DNA of 64,000 nt from positions 248,001 to 312,000 of the forward strand of contig NZ_JAJBZT010000001.1 of assembly GCF_020564625.1 (NCBI RefSeq). Direction: 5' to 3'. Below, one piece after another: positions 17,968 through 26,482 of this stretch. The notes under the pieces were generated by a model. That model saw only the letters and a list, made by a program, of their open reading frames with translations, was not told the origin of the DNA and did no database searches. Every line of letters begins with the position of its first letter. Position 1 is the stretch's first letter. The translations under genes and the position numbers were made by a program. The DNA is from Leeia speluncae. Its GTDB lineage: Bacteria; Pseudomonadota; Gammaproteobacteria; Burkholderiales; Leeiaceae.

Positions 17968-19176
17968 ATGAAGTTTTTCTCTATTAAATCTACCTACCCA
18001 ATAATGTTAGCAAGCTGCCTGAGTTTCTTGATGGCAGCTTGTTCAACACCGAGTGTACCTCCGTCTGTTACACCAGTCCCTGAAACACCAGCTTCAAAAC
18101 CTGCCCCTGCTATCAAAAAGCCTAGTGTCGTTTGGACGAAAATAAGCGACAACCAATTGCCAACCGATTGGCAAATGGAATCAACGCTACAAGCTTGGCA
18201 ATTGGGTTGTAAGTCATTGTCGCTCCAGGAAAAGTGGAAAGCACTATGCGCTGTTAATGTGGCAGAGCTAGAGAAACCGGATTGGTGGAAAGCAAATTTT
18301 GATATTTTCCAAGTGAGTGATGGAGAGGGTAAAGATAGTGGCATGCTGACAGGCTATTACGAGCCTTTTCTAAATGGTGCTACGCAACGCTCTGCAAAAT
18401 TTGCCTATCCAGTTTACGGTGTGCCAACTGATCTGCTCACCTTAGATATGGCTACTGTGTATCCAGATTTAAAAGGTGCCCGTATTCGTGCGCGGCTTGA
18501 TGGACGAAAAGTTGTCCCATACTGGTCTAGGGAAGAGATTGAACTTGGAAAATTACCCGCGAATACACCTGTGTTGGCATGGGTAGATGACCCTGTTGCG
18601 CTCTTTTTCTTGCAAGTGCAAGGCTCTGGGCGGATTAAGTTAGCAGATGGCAAACAATTACGACTAGGTTATGCCGATCAAAATGGCTACACCTATCAGT
18701 CTATCGGTCGTGAGTTAATTAAAAGAGGCGAGCTTACGCTAGATCAGGCATCGATGCAGGGGATTCAAGCTTGGGCAAAGCGCAATCCCGATAAGCTGCA
18801 AGAGCTCTTAAATACAAACCCTAGCTATGTCTTCTTTCGGCAACTGCCGACTAGTAATGAAGGGCCGATTGGTAGTTTAAACGTGCCCCTCACTGCTGGT
18901 TATAGTATTGCGGTGGATGTACGCAGTGTGCCATTAGGGACACCTGTTTTGATCGATACCGTCATTCCGAATGAAAAAGCACCGGTGAAGCGCTTGGTCA
19001 TGGCGCAAGATACTGGCGGGGCAATTAAAGGTGCTGTCCGTGCAGATCTGTTCACCGGGCTTGGCGATGCTGCAGGACAAGTGGCGGGCAAAATGCGTCA
19101 ACCACTGAAATACTGGGTGTTTTGGCCAAAATCTGCTGCCCTACCGGATGGCGTCGTTACGACTCCTGCAAATTAA
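17968..19176 (+). CDS. mltA: Membrane-bound lytic murein transglycosylase A (lipoprotein)
   Basis: A 402-residue peptidoglycan-cleaving enzyme expected at the periplasmic face of the outer membrane. The signal peptide ends in a lipobox-like FLMAAC, so the mature N-terminus would be lipid-modified Cys (about residue 24), followed by a Pro/Ser-rich linker. The MltA core contains GMLTGYYEPFLNG, VAWVDDPVALFFLQVQGSGRIKL, QNGYTYQSIGRELI and the C-terminal 3D domain AQDTGGAIKGAVRADLFTG with the catalytic Asp. ATG 17968 is chosen over TTG 17953 because GAAGG lies just before it and the signal peptide begins there. It follows trpC by 18 bases and probably rides on the trp transcript. Its last 20 bases overlap the convergent LysR gene. 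Confidence 0.9.
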   Translation: MKFFSIKSTYPIMLASCLSFLMAACSTPSVPPSVTPVPETPASKPAPAIKKPSVVWTKISDNQLPTDWQMESTLQAWQLGCKSLSLQEKWKALCAVNVAELEKPDWWKANFDIFQVSDGEGKDSGMLTGYYEPFLNGATQRSAKFAYPVYGVPTDLLTLDMATVYPDLKGARIRARLDGRKVVPYWSREEIELGKLPANTPVLAWVDDPVALFFLQVQGSGRIKLADGKQLRLGYADQNGYTYQSIGRELIKRGELTLDQASMQGIQAWAKRNPDKLQELLNTNPSYVFFRQLPTSNEGPIGSLNVPLTAGYSIAVDVRSVPLGTPVLIDTVIPNEKAPVKRLVMAQDTGGAIKGAVRADLFTGLGDAAGQVAGKMRQPLKYWVFWPKSAALPDGVVTTPAN

Positions 19177-20071
19177 GTAATTCCGTTTGGTAAGTGGCTG
19201 CTTGACTAAGTAGCCACTGACTAAATGCCTGCAAGGCGGGGTAATCTTTTTTATTCTCTGGGTAGACAAGGTAATAGCCAAGCTCACTTTTTAGTGGGCG
19301 GTTGCAAGGAATGGCTAAGGTGCCGCTATTTAGCTCTTCTTGAATTAAAAATCTTGGCACCAATGCCATGCCTAATTTTGCCTTCGCGGCTTCCACTAAC
19401 ATCGAAAATAATTCGAATCTAGGTCCTGCCATCGAATGTTGACGGTGGAGACCCATCGTACTAAACCATTTTCGCCAAGCATCATGTCTTGAAGATTGGT
19501 GTAGTAACGGTAGCGTGCATACCGCGTCGTCCTCTGTTAATCCTGATAGCAAATCTGGGTGACAGACGGGAACGGTTTCTTCTCCAAATAAATACTCTGC
19601 TTTTGCCCCTGGCCAAATATCGCTGCCAAAGTGAATCGCTGCATCAAATGGTGTATCTGTGAATAAGAATGGTTCAGCTCTCGTGGTGATGTTTAATGTG
19701 ATGTCAGGGTAGTTTTGATTAAATGCGGAAAGCCTAGGGATTAACCATCTAGTCGTGAACGTTGGTATGGCGGCTAACTCGATTACACTGCCTCTACCTT
19801 CATGCGCCATCACAGATAGGGTCTGCTGCTCTAAACTTTCTAGACTTTCTTGCACTTGTGCGGCGTAACTCTTACCTGCATCGGTTAACTCTACATGTCG
19901 TTTTACCCGACGAAATAATTTAATTTCTAAGAACTGTTCTAATGAGGCGATTTGTTTGCAAATCGCACTCTGAGTAAGACTCAGTTCTTCTGCTGCACGC
20001 GTAAAGCTCTGGTATTTTGCTGCCGCTTCAAATGCGAGTAAGGATTCAATCGAGGGGATTTTTCTTCTCAT
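19157..20071 (-). CDS. LysR-type transcriptional regulator (GcvA-like subgroup)
   Basis: A 304-residue LysR protein. The N-terminal helix-turn-helix is IPSIESLLAFEAAAKYQSFTRAAEELSLTQSAICKQIASLE (written here as a region, residues about 5-45). The effector domain contains AAIHFGSDIWPGAKAEYLFGEETVPVCHP, typical of the GcvA/AmpR-like group. That subgroup label does not prove control of glycine cleavage, and no gcv gene is in the window. Convergent with mltA, sharing 20 bases at the 3' ends. The divergent side holds a 60-codon ORF and a candidate RNA gene, which are the best local target candidates. Confidence 0.85.
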   Translation of the reverse strand: MRRKIPSIESLLAFEAAAKYQSFTRAAEELSLTQSAICKQIASLEQFLEIKLFRRVKRHVELTDAGKSYAAQVQESLESLEQQTLSVMAHEGRGSVIELAAIPTFTTRWLIPRLSAFNQNYPDITLNITTRAEPFLFTDTPFDAAIHFGSDIWPGAKAEYLFGEETVPVCHPDLLSGLTEDDAVCTLPLLHQSSRHDAWRKWFSTMGLHRQHSMAGPRFELFSMLVEAAKAKLGMALVPRFLIQEELNSGTLAIPCNRPLKSELGYYLVYPENKKDYPALQAFSQWLLSQAATYQTELLNLQES

Positions 20072-20155
20072 GGCCTGTGCTTTATTAATTGTTCCATTTG
20101 CTCACAATGTACTGAATTTTTATCTCTTGAGCTTGGCGTTGAAAGTCTTAAAATC

Positions 20156-20175
20156 AGCAACCTATACACGTTGCT
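20156..20175. promoter_or_regulatory. Inverted repeat in the LysR divergent region
   Basis: AGCAAC, 8 bases, GTTGCT, located 85 bases upstream of the LysR start and 92 before the 60-codon ORF. It could be an operator for the LysR protein, although it lacks the standard T-N11-A core. Confidence 0.3.
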
Positions 20176-20266
20176 CCACTATTTATAACAAGATTATTAA
20201 TTAACATCGGAAATATTGGAATAACTAAATTGAGACTAGTTGCGTAAGAAGGATAAAGAGGGGAAT

Positions 20267-20449
20267 ATGGAAGTGCTTGAGCAAATGTTAGAGCAAGGTA
20301 CGAAAGACACAACGGCTTTGCTACAAATGGACTCACTAAATGGTGCAAGTTTATTTTCTGTAAGCGAGCCATCATCGTTTGTTGCTGCAGCGAGTGGGCC
20401 GGTAGATCACCCAGAAACGCGTGATGTAGCAATTTTAGGTTATGATTAA
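20267..20449 (+). CDS. Small protein of unknown function (60 residues)
   Basis: An ORF of 60 codons with a strong ribosome-binding site (AGAGGGG 5-7 bases before ATG 20267). The protein is acidic, begins MEVLEQMLEQGTKDTTALL, is rich in Leu, Ser and Ala, and ends VAILGYD; it has no Cys, no membrane segment and no signal peptide. I do not recognise a family. The N-terminal half looks helical and the C-terminal half low-complexity (SEPSSFVAAASGPVD). Being divergent from a LysR gene and upstream of a terminated RNA region suggests regulated expression. It could be a small regulatory protein or a modified-peptide precursor, but no maturation enzyme is adjacent. Call rests on the Shine-Dalgarno and spacing only. 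Confidence 0.5.
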   Translation: MEVLEQMLEQGTKDTTALLQMDSLNGASLFSVSEPSSFVAAASGPVDHPETRDVAILGYD

Positions 20450-20499
20450 ATTAGTGGTAAATCGGTAAGATCGAGGAATCGTTGTGAAGCGTGCAACAA

Positions 20500-20646
20500 G
20501 AATAGTTTGTCATGCTATCTTATTGATTTAACGCTTGAAAATTTTCTCTGGAGCAGATATTGTCTGCGACCAGAATCAAAAAAGTTTCATCGTGTAGGTA
20601 CGCGCCCCACCAATATGGACTGCAACCATCGTGGGGCGTTTTTTTT
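20500..20646 (+). ncRNA. Candidate structured RNA or 3'-UTR RNA ending in a strong terminator
   Basis: No ORF fits 20450-20665. The plus strand can fold CTGG-A-GCAGA (20548-20557), loop TATTG, TCTGC-GA-CCAG (20563-20573), followed 30 bases later by the terminator at 20603-20646. Either it is the processed 3' end of the 60-codon ORF transcript or an independent small RNA with its own start near 20500. The 5' boundary given is a guess; no convincing promoter was found. Confidence 0.35.
20603..20646 (+). terminator. Strong intrinsic terminator
   Basis: CGCCCCAC (20603-20610) pairs with GTGGGGCG (20631-20638). An inner ATGG/CCAT pairing lies in the loop, and a run of eight T (20639-20646) follows. 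It ends a plus-strand transcript between the small ORF and convergent ttcA. Confidence 0.88.
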
Positions 20647-20665
20647 GGGGATAGCGTAAGCTAGC

Positions 20666-21625
20666 TTATTCACCAAGCTCTAGTTTTTGAGGCGCAAACA
20701 AACGTGAAAGTTCGTTTGTTGGTGCGATTTCTTCTTCATCAAATAGCATGTCGCCACCTTCTGGCAAGATTCCATCTGATTTCAGATCTTTAAAGTTAAA
20801 CAAGTTGTGATCGTTCAAGTGTGAAGGAATCACATTAGATAGCGCACTGAACATGGTTTCAATACGGCCAGGATGCTTTTTATCCCAATCTCTTAACATG
20901 TCACCAACAACTTGACGCTGCAAGTTGGGTTGAGATCCACATAAGTTACATGGAATGATAGGGAATTGTTTTAACTTTGCGTAACGAATCAAATCTTTCT
21001 CGCGTACATAAGCGAGTGGACGAATGACCATGTGCTCGCCATTGTCTGAAACCAGTTTAGGCGGCATGCCTTTTAGTTTTGCACCGTAAAAGAAGTTCAA
21101 GAAGAACGTCGCAAGGATGTCATCACGGTGATGGCCTAAGGCAATTTTTGTACAGCCTTCTTCTGATGCCACGCGATAAAGAATACCGCGACGTAGGCGA
21201 GAGCAAAGGCTACAGGTGGTTTTTCCTTCTGGTACCACGCGTTTTACAATGCTGTAGGTGTCTTGTTCGATGATACGGTATGGTACACCGACTGACTTTA
21301 AGTAGGCCGGTAGAACATCTTCAGGGAAACCTGGTTGTTTCTGATCTAGGTTGACCGCGAGTAATTCAAACTTCACCGGTGCAACACGTTGTAGGCTCAT
21401 CAGAATATCTAGCATGCCGTAGCTATCTTTTCCGCCTGATAAGCACACCATGATCTTGTCGCCTTCTTCGATCATGTTGTAATCATTAATCGCATCACCA
21501 ACGGCATGGCGCAAACGCTTGGTCAGTTTGTTCATCTCATAGCGTTCTTTTTTGGACATTTCGTCCTCAAGTGCCTCTGATGAAGTTGGGTTGCTATCTG
21601 TAATGATTTGATCTGCGGAAGACAT
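20666..21625 (-). CDS. ttcA: tRNA 2-thiocytidine(32) synthetase TtcA
   Basis: A 319-residue ATP-dependent tRNA thiolase that makes s2C32, using an oxygen-sensitive Fe-S cluster. The PP-loop is [13 protein letters not shown]; Cys pairs for the cluster are in [12 protein letters not shown] and [33 protein letters not shown] is also a TtcA signature. N-terminal extension of about 25 residues is normal for this family. Minus strand, downstream of the ydcH-like gene after a hairpin. Confidence 0.95.
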   Translation of the reverse strand: MSSADQIITDSNPTSSEALEDEMSKKERYEMNKLTKRLRHAVGDAINDYNMIEEGDKIMVCLSGGKDSYGMLDILMSLQRVAPVKFELLAVNLDQKQPGFPEDVLPAYLKSVGVPYRIIEQDTYSIVKRVVPEGKTTCSLCSRLRRGILYRVASEEGCTKIALGHHRDDILATFFLNFFYGAKLKGMPPKLVSDNGEHMVIRPLAYVREKDLIRYAKLKQFPIIPCNLCGSQPNLQRQVVGDMLRDWDKKHPGRIETMFSALSNVIPSHLNDHNLFNFKDLKSDGILPEGGDMLFDEEEIAPTNELSRLFAPQKLELGE

Positions 21626-21737
21626 GTTTCGCTAAACCTAGGTATAAAACGAGTAAGGTCGCGGATTATCTCATATTGAGTTTGAAAAATACAGCAAGGC
21701 TTTGATTTGAATAGTATTTGTGGTGATAGGGTTATGT

Positions 21738-21766
21738 GCTGCCATCAGGAGAGAGGAGATGGCAGC
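21738..21766. other. Hairpin between the ydcH-like gene and ttcA
   Basis: GCTGCCATC (21738-21746) pairs with GATGGCAGC (21758-21766), 9 perfect pairs, without a U-run on either strand. It may limit read-through or protect an mRNA end. Confidence 0.4.
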
Positions 21767-21781
21767 CAACGATTGTAATGC

Positions 21782-22024
21782 TTACTGAACTGCTTTTAGT
21801 AAACCGTACAATTTGTCTTTCAGTTGAAGACGTTCTTTTTTCAGATCTTCTAAAGCCACTTCAGATAAAGCGTCTAGACCATCTTCCGCACGACAGACCG
21901 ATTTATCTACTGATTCATATTCTTCAAACAATTTCGCAAAATGCGCATTGCTTGTTTTCAATACATGAATTTGATCACGTAGTTCTGGGAATTCACTAGT
22001 CAATGGATGATGTTCAACGTGCAT
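21782..22024 (-). CDS. YdcH/DUF465 family small protein
   Basis: An 80-residue helical protein of the DUF465 (YdcH, also called SlyX-like) family. It is highly charged, with the diagnostic HHPLTSEFPELRDQIHVLKTSNAHFAKLFEEY region and a second helix EDLKKERLQLKDKLYGLL. It probably forms a coiled-coil hairpin in the cytosol. Function in bacteria is unsettled. Minus strand; ttcA lies 156 bases downstream. Confidence 0.85.
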   Translation of the reverse strand: MHVEHHPLTSEFPELRDQIHVLKTSNAHFAKLFEEYESVDKSVCRAEDGLDALSEVALEDLKKERLQLKDKLYGLLKAVQ

Positions 22025-22271
22025 TTATATTTTCCTTGTTTTGTTTAACTACGCTTTCAGTCTAGGCATTTGCGGATTTTCGCGATTTGATGTTGATCAA
22101 TTTGTAAAGAGTTAACTGCTATGCATTCGTAATGAAACGTTAAGATTATTGCAGATGGTGATATGCTGTCGTGCGTTTTTCGTAACAATTGTTTGGTATG
22201 TTTGCGAAGCCAAAAATTAATTAGCAGGCAAAAAAATAAAAACGTAGTTCATTCTATGCAGGGAGGCTCTA

Positions 22272-23906
22272 ATGCTGAAACGGTTGCGGTTACAAACACG
22301 TATTTTATGCGTGTTGGTGTTGATGAATTTGCTAACGATTATTGCTTTTGGAAGCTATGCACTGTTTGCAAAATTCAACGATCTTCGAAGTGAAATGAAT
22401 GCAAGGTTAGTGGCGGCGGCACATGCTGTGCCTCTAATTCTTGGCGATGATTTTTTGCATCGTGTGCGCGATCCAAAAGGGGTGCCGCAAGCTGAGTATT
22501 TGCAGGTAGTAAACAAGCTAGGCAACTATGCGCGAGATGTTGGTTTGAAATTTGCATACACCATGGAAGTGAAAGACGGGAAGGTCTATTACTTAAATGA
22601 TGGCGCAACGAAAGAAGACACGGACAAAGACAACTATGCAAAGCATTTAGAAGCGTATGAGGATGCTAGCCCAATGGTCGTTGAGGCAGATAAATCTGGT
22701 GCCGCACAGTTTGATGAGTACACCGATAAGTTTGGTACATTTCGCTCTGTTTTCTTACCGATGAAGACGAGTGCGGGTGAAGGGTATGTGGTCGGGATCG
22801 ATGTAACCGTCGATCATATTCATGGCATTTTGATGAGTAGCCTTTGGAAAATCCTAGGTATGGGGGCGGTTTTGCTCTGCTTGGCAGGATTATTCTCACT
22901 TTGGTTCTCCAAAGTATTGGCTGCTACGGTCAATCATTTAACCGCTGAAATTGGATTAATTGCTACTCAGCGAGATTTAACCCAGCCACTGACAGTGAAG
23001 GCCGAAGATGAAATTGGGTTGATGGCCAAAGGTTTGTCTAGTCTGATTCTACAAATTCGCCAAACCTTACAGCATGTAAAAGCGAGTGCGCAGCAAAATG
23101 CGAGTACCGCCGGTTCATTTGCGAGTGCTGCAGACTCGATGAAGCATCAGGTTCAGGCTGGGGCAGCTAGGCTTCAGGATGTATCTGGATATGCGAGTAC
23201 CATTCGCGACCGGTCTGAAATGGCGGTTAGCCAAGCAGATGCTGCGGTGAAAGAGATTCAAGATGCCAATTCACGCCTACAAGGGGTGAGCACGACATTA
23301 GATGAAATGGCGAATGCGGTTGCGTCTAGCGCATCTTCTAGTGATCAGTTAGTGGCTGAACTTCATCGCCTAACCGGAGAGACCACGAACATTAGTAGTG
23401 TGCTTGCGGATATCAGCCGTATTTCTAAACAGACGAACTTGTTAGCATTAAATGCGGCAATTGAATCGGCTAGAGCCGGTGAACAGGGTAGAGGATTTGC
23501 CGTAGTCGCTGATGAGGTACGTAAATTAGCCCTGCAAACAGATGAGGCGTTAGAGCAAACCAACGCAGTGATTGAACGAATTGTTCAATCCATTGATATG
23601 GTTTCTTCCCGCATCAATGCGGCAGCCTCTGATAGCCAATCACTTGTAGATAGAAGCAAAGGCGCTAAGGTTGCTATGGAAGAAATGTCTTCCTTAATGT
23701 TGAGTGCTGGTGTAGTGGTGAATCAAACACGTTCTGGTTCGCAAGATATTCATGAGGCCGTGCATGCGATTAGCGTGCAGTTAAATGAGTTACAGAGTGT
23801 GTTGTCTGGTGGTGAGCAGGATGCTACCAATATTCAGCAAAAGGCAAGAGAACTTGGTGTGACGTCAGACGCGCTGATTGTGCAGGTGAATGAGTTTAAA
23901 GCCTAA
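22272..23906 (+). CDS. Methyl-accepting chemotaxis protein
   Basis: A 544-residue transmembrane chemoreceptor. TM1 (residues about 10-32), a periplasmic sensor domain of about 150 residues (about 35-185), TM2 (about 192-215), HAMP (about 216-268), then the cytoplasmic signalling domain. Its hairpin tip reads [37 protein letters not shown] (residues about 378-415). The ligand-binding module resembles single CACHE sensors in length, but the ligand is not identifiable. There is no C-terminal NWETF-type CheR/CheB docking pentapeptide. GGGAGG precedes the ATG. Stand-alone gene closed by a terminator at 23941. Confidence 0.92.
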   Translation: MLKRLRLQTRILCVLVLMNLLTIIAFGSYALFAKFNDLRSEMNARLVAAAHAVPLILGDDFLHRVRDPKGVPQAEYLQVVNKLGNYARDVGLKFAYTMEVKDGKVYYLNDGATKEDTDKDNYAKHLEAYEDASPMVVEADKSGAAQFDEYTDKFGTFRSVFLPMKTSAGEGYVVGIDVTVDHIHGILMSSLWKILGMGAVLLCLAGLFSLWFSKVLAATVNHLTAEIGLIATQRDLTQPLTVKAEDEIGLMAKGLSSLILQIRQTLQHVKASAQQNASTAGSFASAADSMKHQVQAGAARLQDVSGYASTIRDRSEMAVSQADAAVKEIQDANSRLQGVSTTLDEMANAVASSASSSDQLVAELHRLTGETTNISSVLADISRISKQTNLLALNAAIESARAGEQGRGFAVVADEVRKLALQTDEALEQTNAVIERIVQSIDMVSSRINAAASDSQSLVDRSKGAKVAMEEMSSLMLSAGVVVNQTRSGSQDIHEAVHAISVQLNELQSVLSGGEQDATNIQQKARELGVTSDALIVQVNEFKA

Positions 23907-23940
23907 CCTAGTTGGTTAAACGTGAGCGTTCCAAGACAAA

Positions 23941-23967
23941 TTGCCCCGCACTTGCGGGGCAATTTTA
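23941..23967. terminator. Bidirectional terminator (chemoreceptor / MFS)
   Basis: TTGCCCCGC (23941-23949), loop ACTT, GCGGGGCAA (23954-23962), then TTTTA. It lies between convergent genes. Confidence 0.8.
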
Positions 23968-23980
23968 TTGATGACTAGTG

Positions 23981-25249
23981 TTAAGCGGTGATTTGTTTTT
24001 GTTTGTTGATTTGTAATACGGCTAGTGCTGCAACTAATCCTAAAGCCCCTGCCAGCATGGTGGCTAAGGTGTATGTCCCAAGACTATTGCGTAACACGCC
24101 ACCCATTAGCGCTGAAAATGCTGCACCTAACTGATGTCCAGCGACAATCCAGCCAAATACCACAGGTGCTTTTTCTTTGCCAAAGACATCGGTAGTTAAG
24201 CGGACGGTTGGCGGTACGGTTGCTACCCAGTCTAATCCATAGAAAAAGGCAAAAATAGGCAGTCCAAAGTATTCAATACCGAAGGCGGTGGGCAAGAAAA
24301 TCAGTGCTAAGCCGCGTAAGCCATAATACCAAAATAGTAGTACACGATTATTCCACCGATCAGATAACCAGCCAGAGAGTGTGGTGCCGATTAAATCTAG
24401 CGCGCCCATAGCCGCTAAGATGGAAGCCGCTTTTACTTCAGAAAAGCCATAATCGCCACACATCGCAATAAAGTGTGTGCCAATATAACCATTGGTGGTG
24501 GCGCCACAAACAAAGAAGCTAAAGAATAGTAACCAGAAGTCTTTGCTATGAGAGGCCATCTTTAAGGTGGCTAAAGCATTTTGAATTGGATTGAGCTTTG
24601 GCTTGCCATCATCCTTTTTAAGTTCTTCATCGCCATAAAGTGGCAAATCTAGCGACAATGGTTTTTCTGGTAAGAAGAAATAGACTAGCGGCAATAAAAT
24701 GGCCGCCCCAATAGCGATAGTTAGTACCACAGGGCGCCAACCATAATGCGTCACAATGCTGGCTAATAAAGGTAAGAAAATTAATTGCCCTGTGGCTGAG
24801 CTAGCGGTTAATAAGCCCATTGCAAATCCACGACGCTGGCTAAACCACTGACTAACAATGGTCGCCCCCAAGGTGGTAGAGGTAACCCCTGTTGCGCAGC
24901 CAACAATAAAGCCCCAAATCAGCCACATTTGCCAGGCAGCATTCATGAAAGACGATACCCCAACGGATATGGCTAACAGCATTAGCGCAAAGATGACCGT
25001 TTTGCGAATGCCAAAATGTTGCATTGCTGCAGCAGAGAATGGGCCAATGAGTCCAAATAAGGCGAGGTTAATCGCTAATGCAGTTGAAATTGTGGTGCGT
25101 GACCAACCAAAGGTTTGCTCTAAGGGGATCATCATCACACTTGGGGCTGCCCGAGTGCCTGCGGTAATTAGCATAACGAGAAACGTGATGCCTAATACTA
25201 TCCATGCGTAATGGAATCTGGGTTTGGCCCAGTTTGAGAGCGATCGCAT
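23981..25249 (-). CDS. MFS transporter (OFA/MCT-like, 12 TM)
   Basis: A 422-residue major facilitator with twelve hydrophobic segments and a cytoplasmic loop rich in charged residues in the middle (GDEELKKDDGKPK). RFHYAWIVLGITFLVMLITAG, the GIRKT loop after TM2, WFSQRRGFAMGLLTASSATGQ and the TM7-8 linker place it with the oxalate/formate antiporter or monocarboxylate-like families. Substrate unknown. It is divergent from a TetR gene. A perfect palindrome sits between them at 25295-25316, so it is probably the repressed target. Confidence 0.88.
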   Translation of the reverse strand: MRSLSNWAKPRFHYAWIVLGITFLVMLITAGTRAAPSVMMIPLEQTFGWSRTTISTALAINLALFGLIGPFSAAAMQHFGIRKTVIFALMLLAISVGVSSFMNAAWQMWLIWGFIVGCATGVTSTTLGATIVSQWFSQRRGFAMGLLTASSATGQLIFLPLLASIVTHYGWRPVVLTIAIGAAILLPLVYFFLPEKPLSLDLPLYGDEELKKDDGKPKLNPIQNALATLKMASHSKDFWLLFFSFFVCGATTNGYIGTHFIAMCGDYGFSEVKAASILAAMGALDLIGTTLSGWLSDRWNNRVLLFWYYGLRGLALIFLPTAFGIEYFGLPIFAFFYGLDWVATVPPTVRLTTDVFGKEKAPVVFGWIVAGHQLGAAFSALMGGVLRNSLGTYTLATMLAGALGLVAALAVLQINKQKQITA

Positions 25250-25294
25250 ATGAATCCCTGATTGATTGTATGGGTATTGGTCTTTTTATTTTTG

Positions 25295-25316
25295 AATGTT
25301 ACTATCTGGTAACATT
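25295..25316. promoter_or_regulatory. Probable TetR operator (22-base palindrome)
   Basis: AATGTTAC, six bases, GTAACATT; perfect 8+8 symmetry in the gap between the divergent MFS and TetR genes. A further half-site GTAACAT covers 25340-25346 over the tetR start codon. A possible -10 TATTAT at 25323 lies just downstream, so binding would block tetR transcription too. Confidence 0.7.
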
Positions 25317-25344
25317 TGCTTATATTATGTGACTGGTTAGTAAC

Positions 25345-25986
25345 ATGTCAAACGCTATTTCTGATATTTCTCTCAATGAATCCGCACCCAAAAAAGCCAG
25401 AAGGCCGGTAGTAAAGGCGGAAGAGGCGCAAGATAGAATCTTAAAAGCTGTGGATGAGCTTTTTTATCTGGAAGGGGCTAGATCGGTTAGTGTGGACGCC
25501 GTTGTAAAACGGGCTGACCTGAACAAAATGACGGTGTATCGCCAATTTGAAGGAAAAGAATCGCTACTCACCTTTTTTCTGCAGCGCAGAGAAAAGCTCT
25601 TCTGGGGCTATATTGACAAAGCTGTTGCCAAAGCAGACCTTCCTGGTGCGCAGTTGCTACAAATCTTTAAAGACCTTGCCGTTCGCGTGGTGAGATCGGG
25701 TTATCGAGGATGTCCATTTGTGAATATCGCTGTGGAGTTTCCTGACCGTCATTCGTTTGCACGTGTGTTTGTCGAGCAAAATAAAAAGGCTGTTTTTCAA
25801 CGTTTTCTTGCGTTGGCCACGGCGGCCAATGCGGCACAACCTAAACGCTTGGCAACCAGTTTATCTATTATGCTAGAAGGGGTGTACGCCGCTAGTCAGA
25901 CATACTCAGAAGAGCATGAAGTGTTTGATTGCTTGATAGATTCGGTCACGTTGTTACTGCAAGCTGAGAAGGTGGTGCTAGCCTAA
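25345..25986 (+). CDS. TetR/AcrR family transcriptional regulator
   Basis: A 213-residue TetR protein. The helix-turn-helix spans residues about 25-72 (AQDRILKAVDELFYLEGARSVSVDAVVKRADLNKMTVYRQF, described as a region), followed by a ligand-binding helical domain with GYRGCPFVNIAVEFPD, a motif frequent in regulators of small-molecule efflux or catabolism genes. It is divergent from the MFS gene, with a palindromic operator between. Its last four bases overlap the 3' end of the convergent glycosylase gene. Confidence 0.9.
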   Translation: MSNAISDISLNESAPKKARRPVVKAEEAQDRILKAVDELFYLEGARSVSVDAVVKRADLNKMTVYRQFEGKESLLTFFLQRREKLFWGYIDKAVAKADLPGAQLLQIFKDLAVRVVRSGYRGCPFVNIAVEFPDRHSFARVFVEQNKKAVFQRFLALATAANAAQPKRLATSLSIMLEGVYAASQTYSEEHEVFDCLIDSVTLLLQAEKVVLA

Positions 25987-26465
25987 AGGTAATCCTTAAT
26001 CGCTAACCATGCAGCTAACTTTTCTTTAAATGGTAGCGTGTAAGCAGGGCTGGTCGAAGGTAAGACTAAATGGGCTAACCCCTCAGGTAATTGGCTTGCT
26101 GCTTTTCCAGCCGTTTTGCCATTAAATACAACTAGTTTAAGTGCTGGAAGTGTTTCAATGAGTCCACCGAGGGAGTTATGTGTCGCCTCCCGAATGTCAT
26201 TATCTAAGCTGCCTTTACGTTGCGCCTTCGCGACGACATCCCATAGCCCAATTTGTGCAGATAATAGAGCGGAAAGTCTTTCTGGATAATTAGTCGGTAA
26301 GATTTCAGGGAGAATGATTTCAGCGATGATCGGCCAAAAATGATTCCTAGGGTGGGCGTAATATTGTTGCTGGGAAAGGGAAATGGCGCCGGGTAGGCTA
26401 CCCAGCACAAGTACTTTAGTATTGCGCTGGGTGACGGGTGGAAAGCATTCACTAAACTCAGTCAT
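25983..26465 (-). CDS. DNA-deoxyinosine (hypoxanthine) glycosylase, UDG family 6
   Basis: A 160-residue uracil-DNA-glycosylase-fold protein. VLVLGSLPGAISLSQQQYYAHPRNHFWPII is the family-6 (HDG/Mug-like) active-site region: GSLPG as motif 1 and the N in NHFW. The C-terminal VLPSTSPAY replaces the usual HPSP motif, as in the deoxyinosine glycosylases. It would remove hypoxanthine from DNA after adenine deamination. Minus strand, 17 bases after ylqF and convergent with tetR. Confidence 0.85.
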   Translation of the reverse strand: MTEFSECFPPVTQRNTKVLVLGSLPGAISLSQQQYYAHPRNHFWPIIAEIILPEILPTNYPERLSALLSAQIGLWDVVAKAQRKGSLDNDIREATHNSLGGLIETLPALKLVVFNGKTAGKAASQLPEGLAHLVLPSTSPAYTLPFKEKLAAWLAIKDYL

Positions 26466-26482
26466 AAAGCCGTTAATCTAGC

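Noticed and set aside
20072-20646. Possible GcvB small RNA, since GcvB is divergent from gcvA in enterobacteria
   Set aside because: The LysR protein is only GcvA-like by subgroup, no GcvB-type seed sequence (GU-rich R1) is visible, and no glycine-cleavage gene is nearby.
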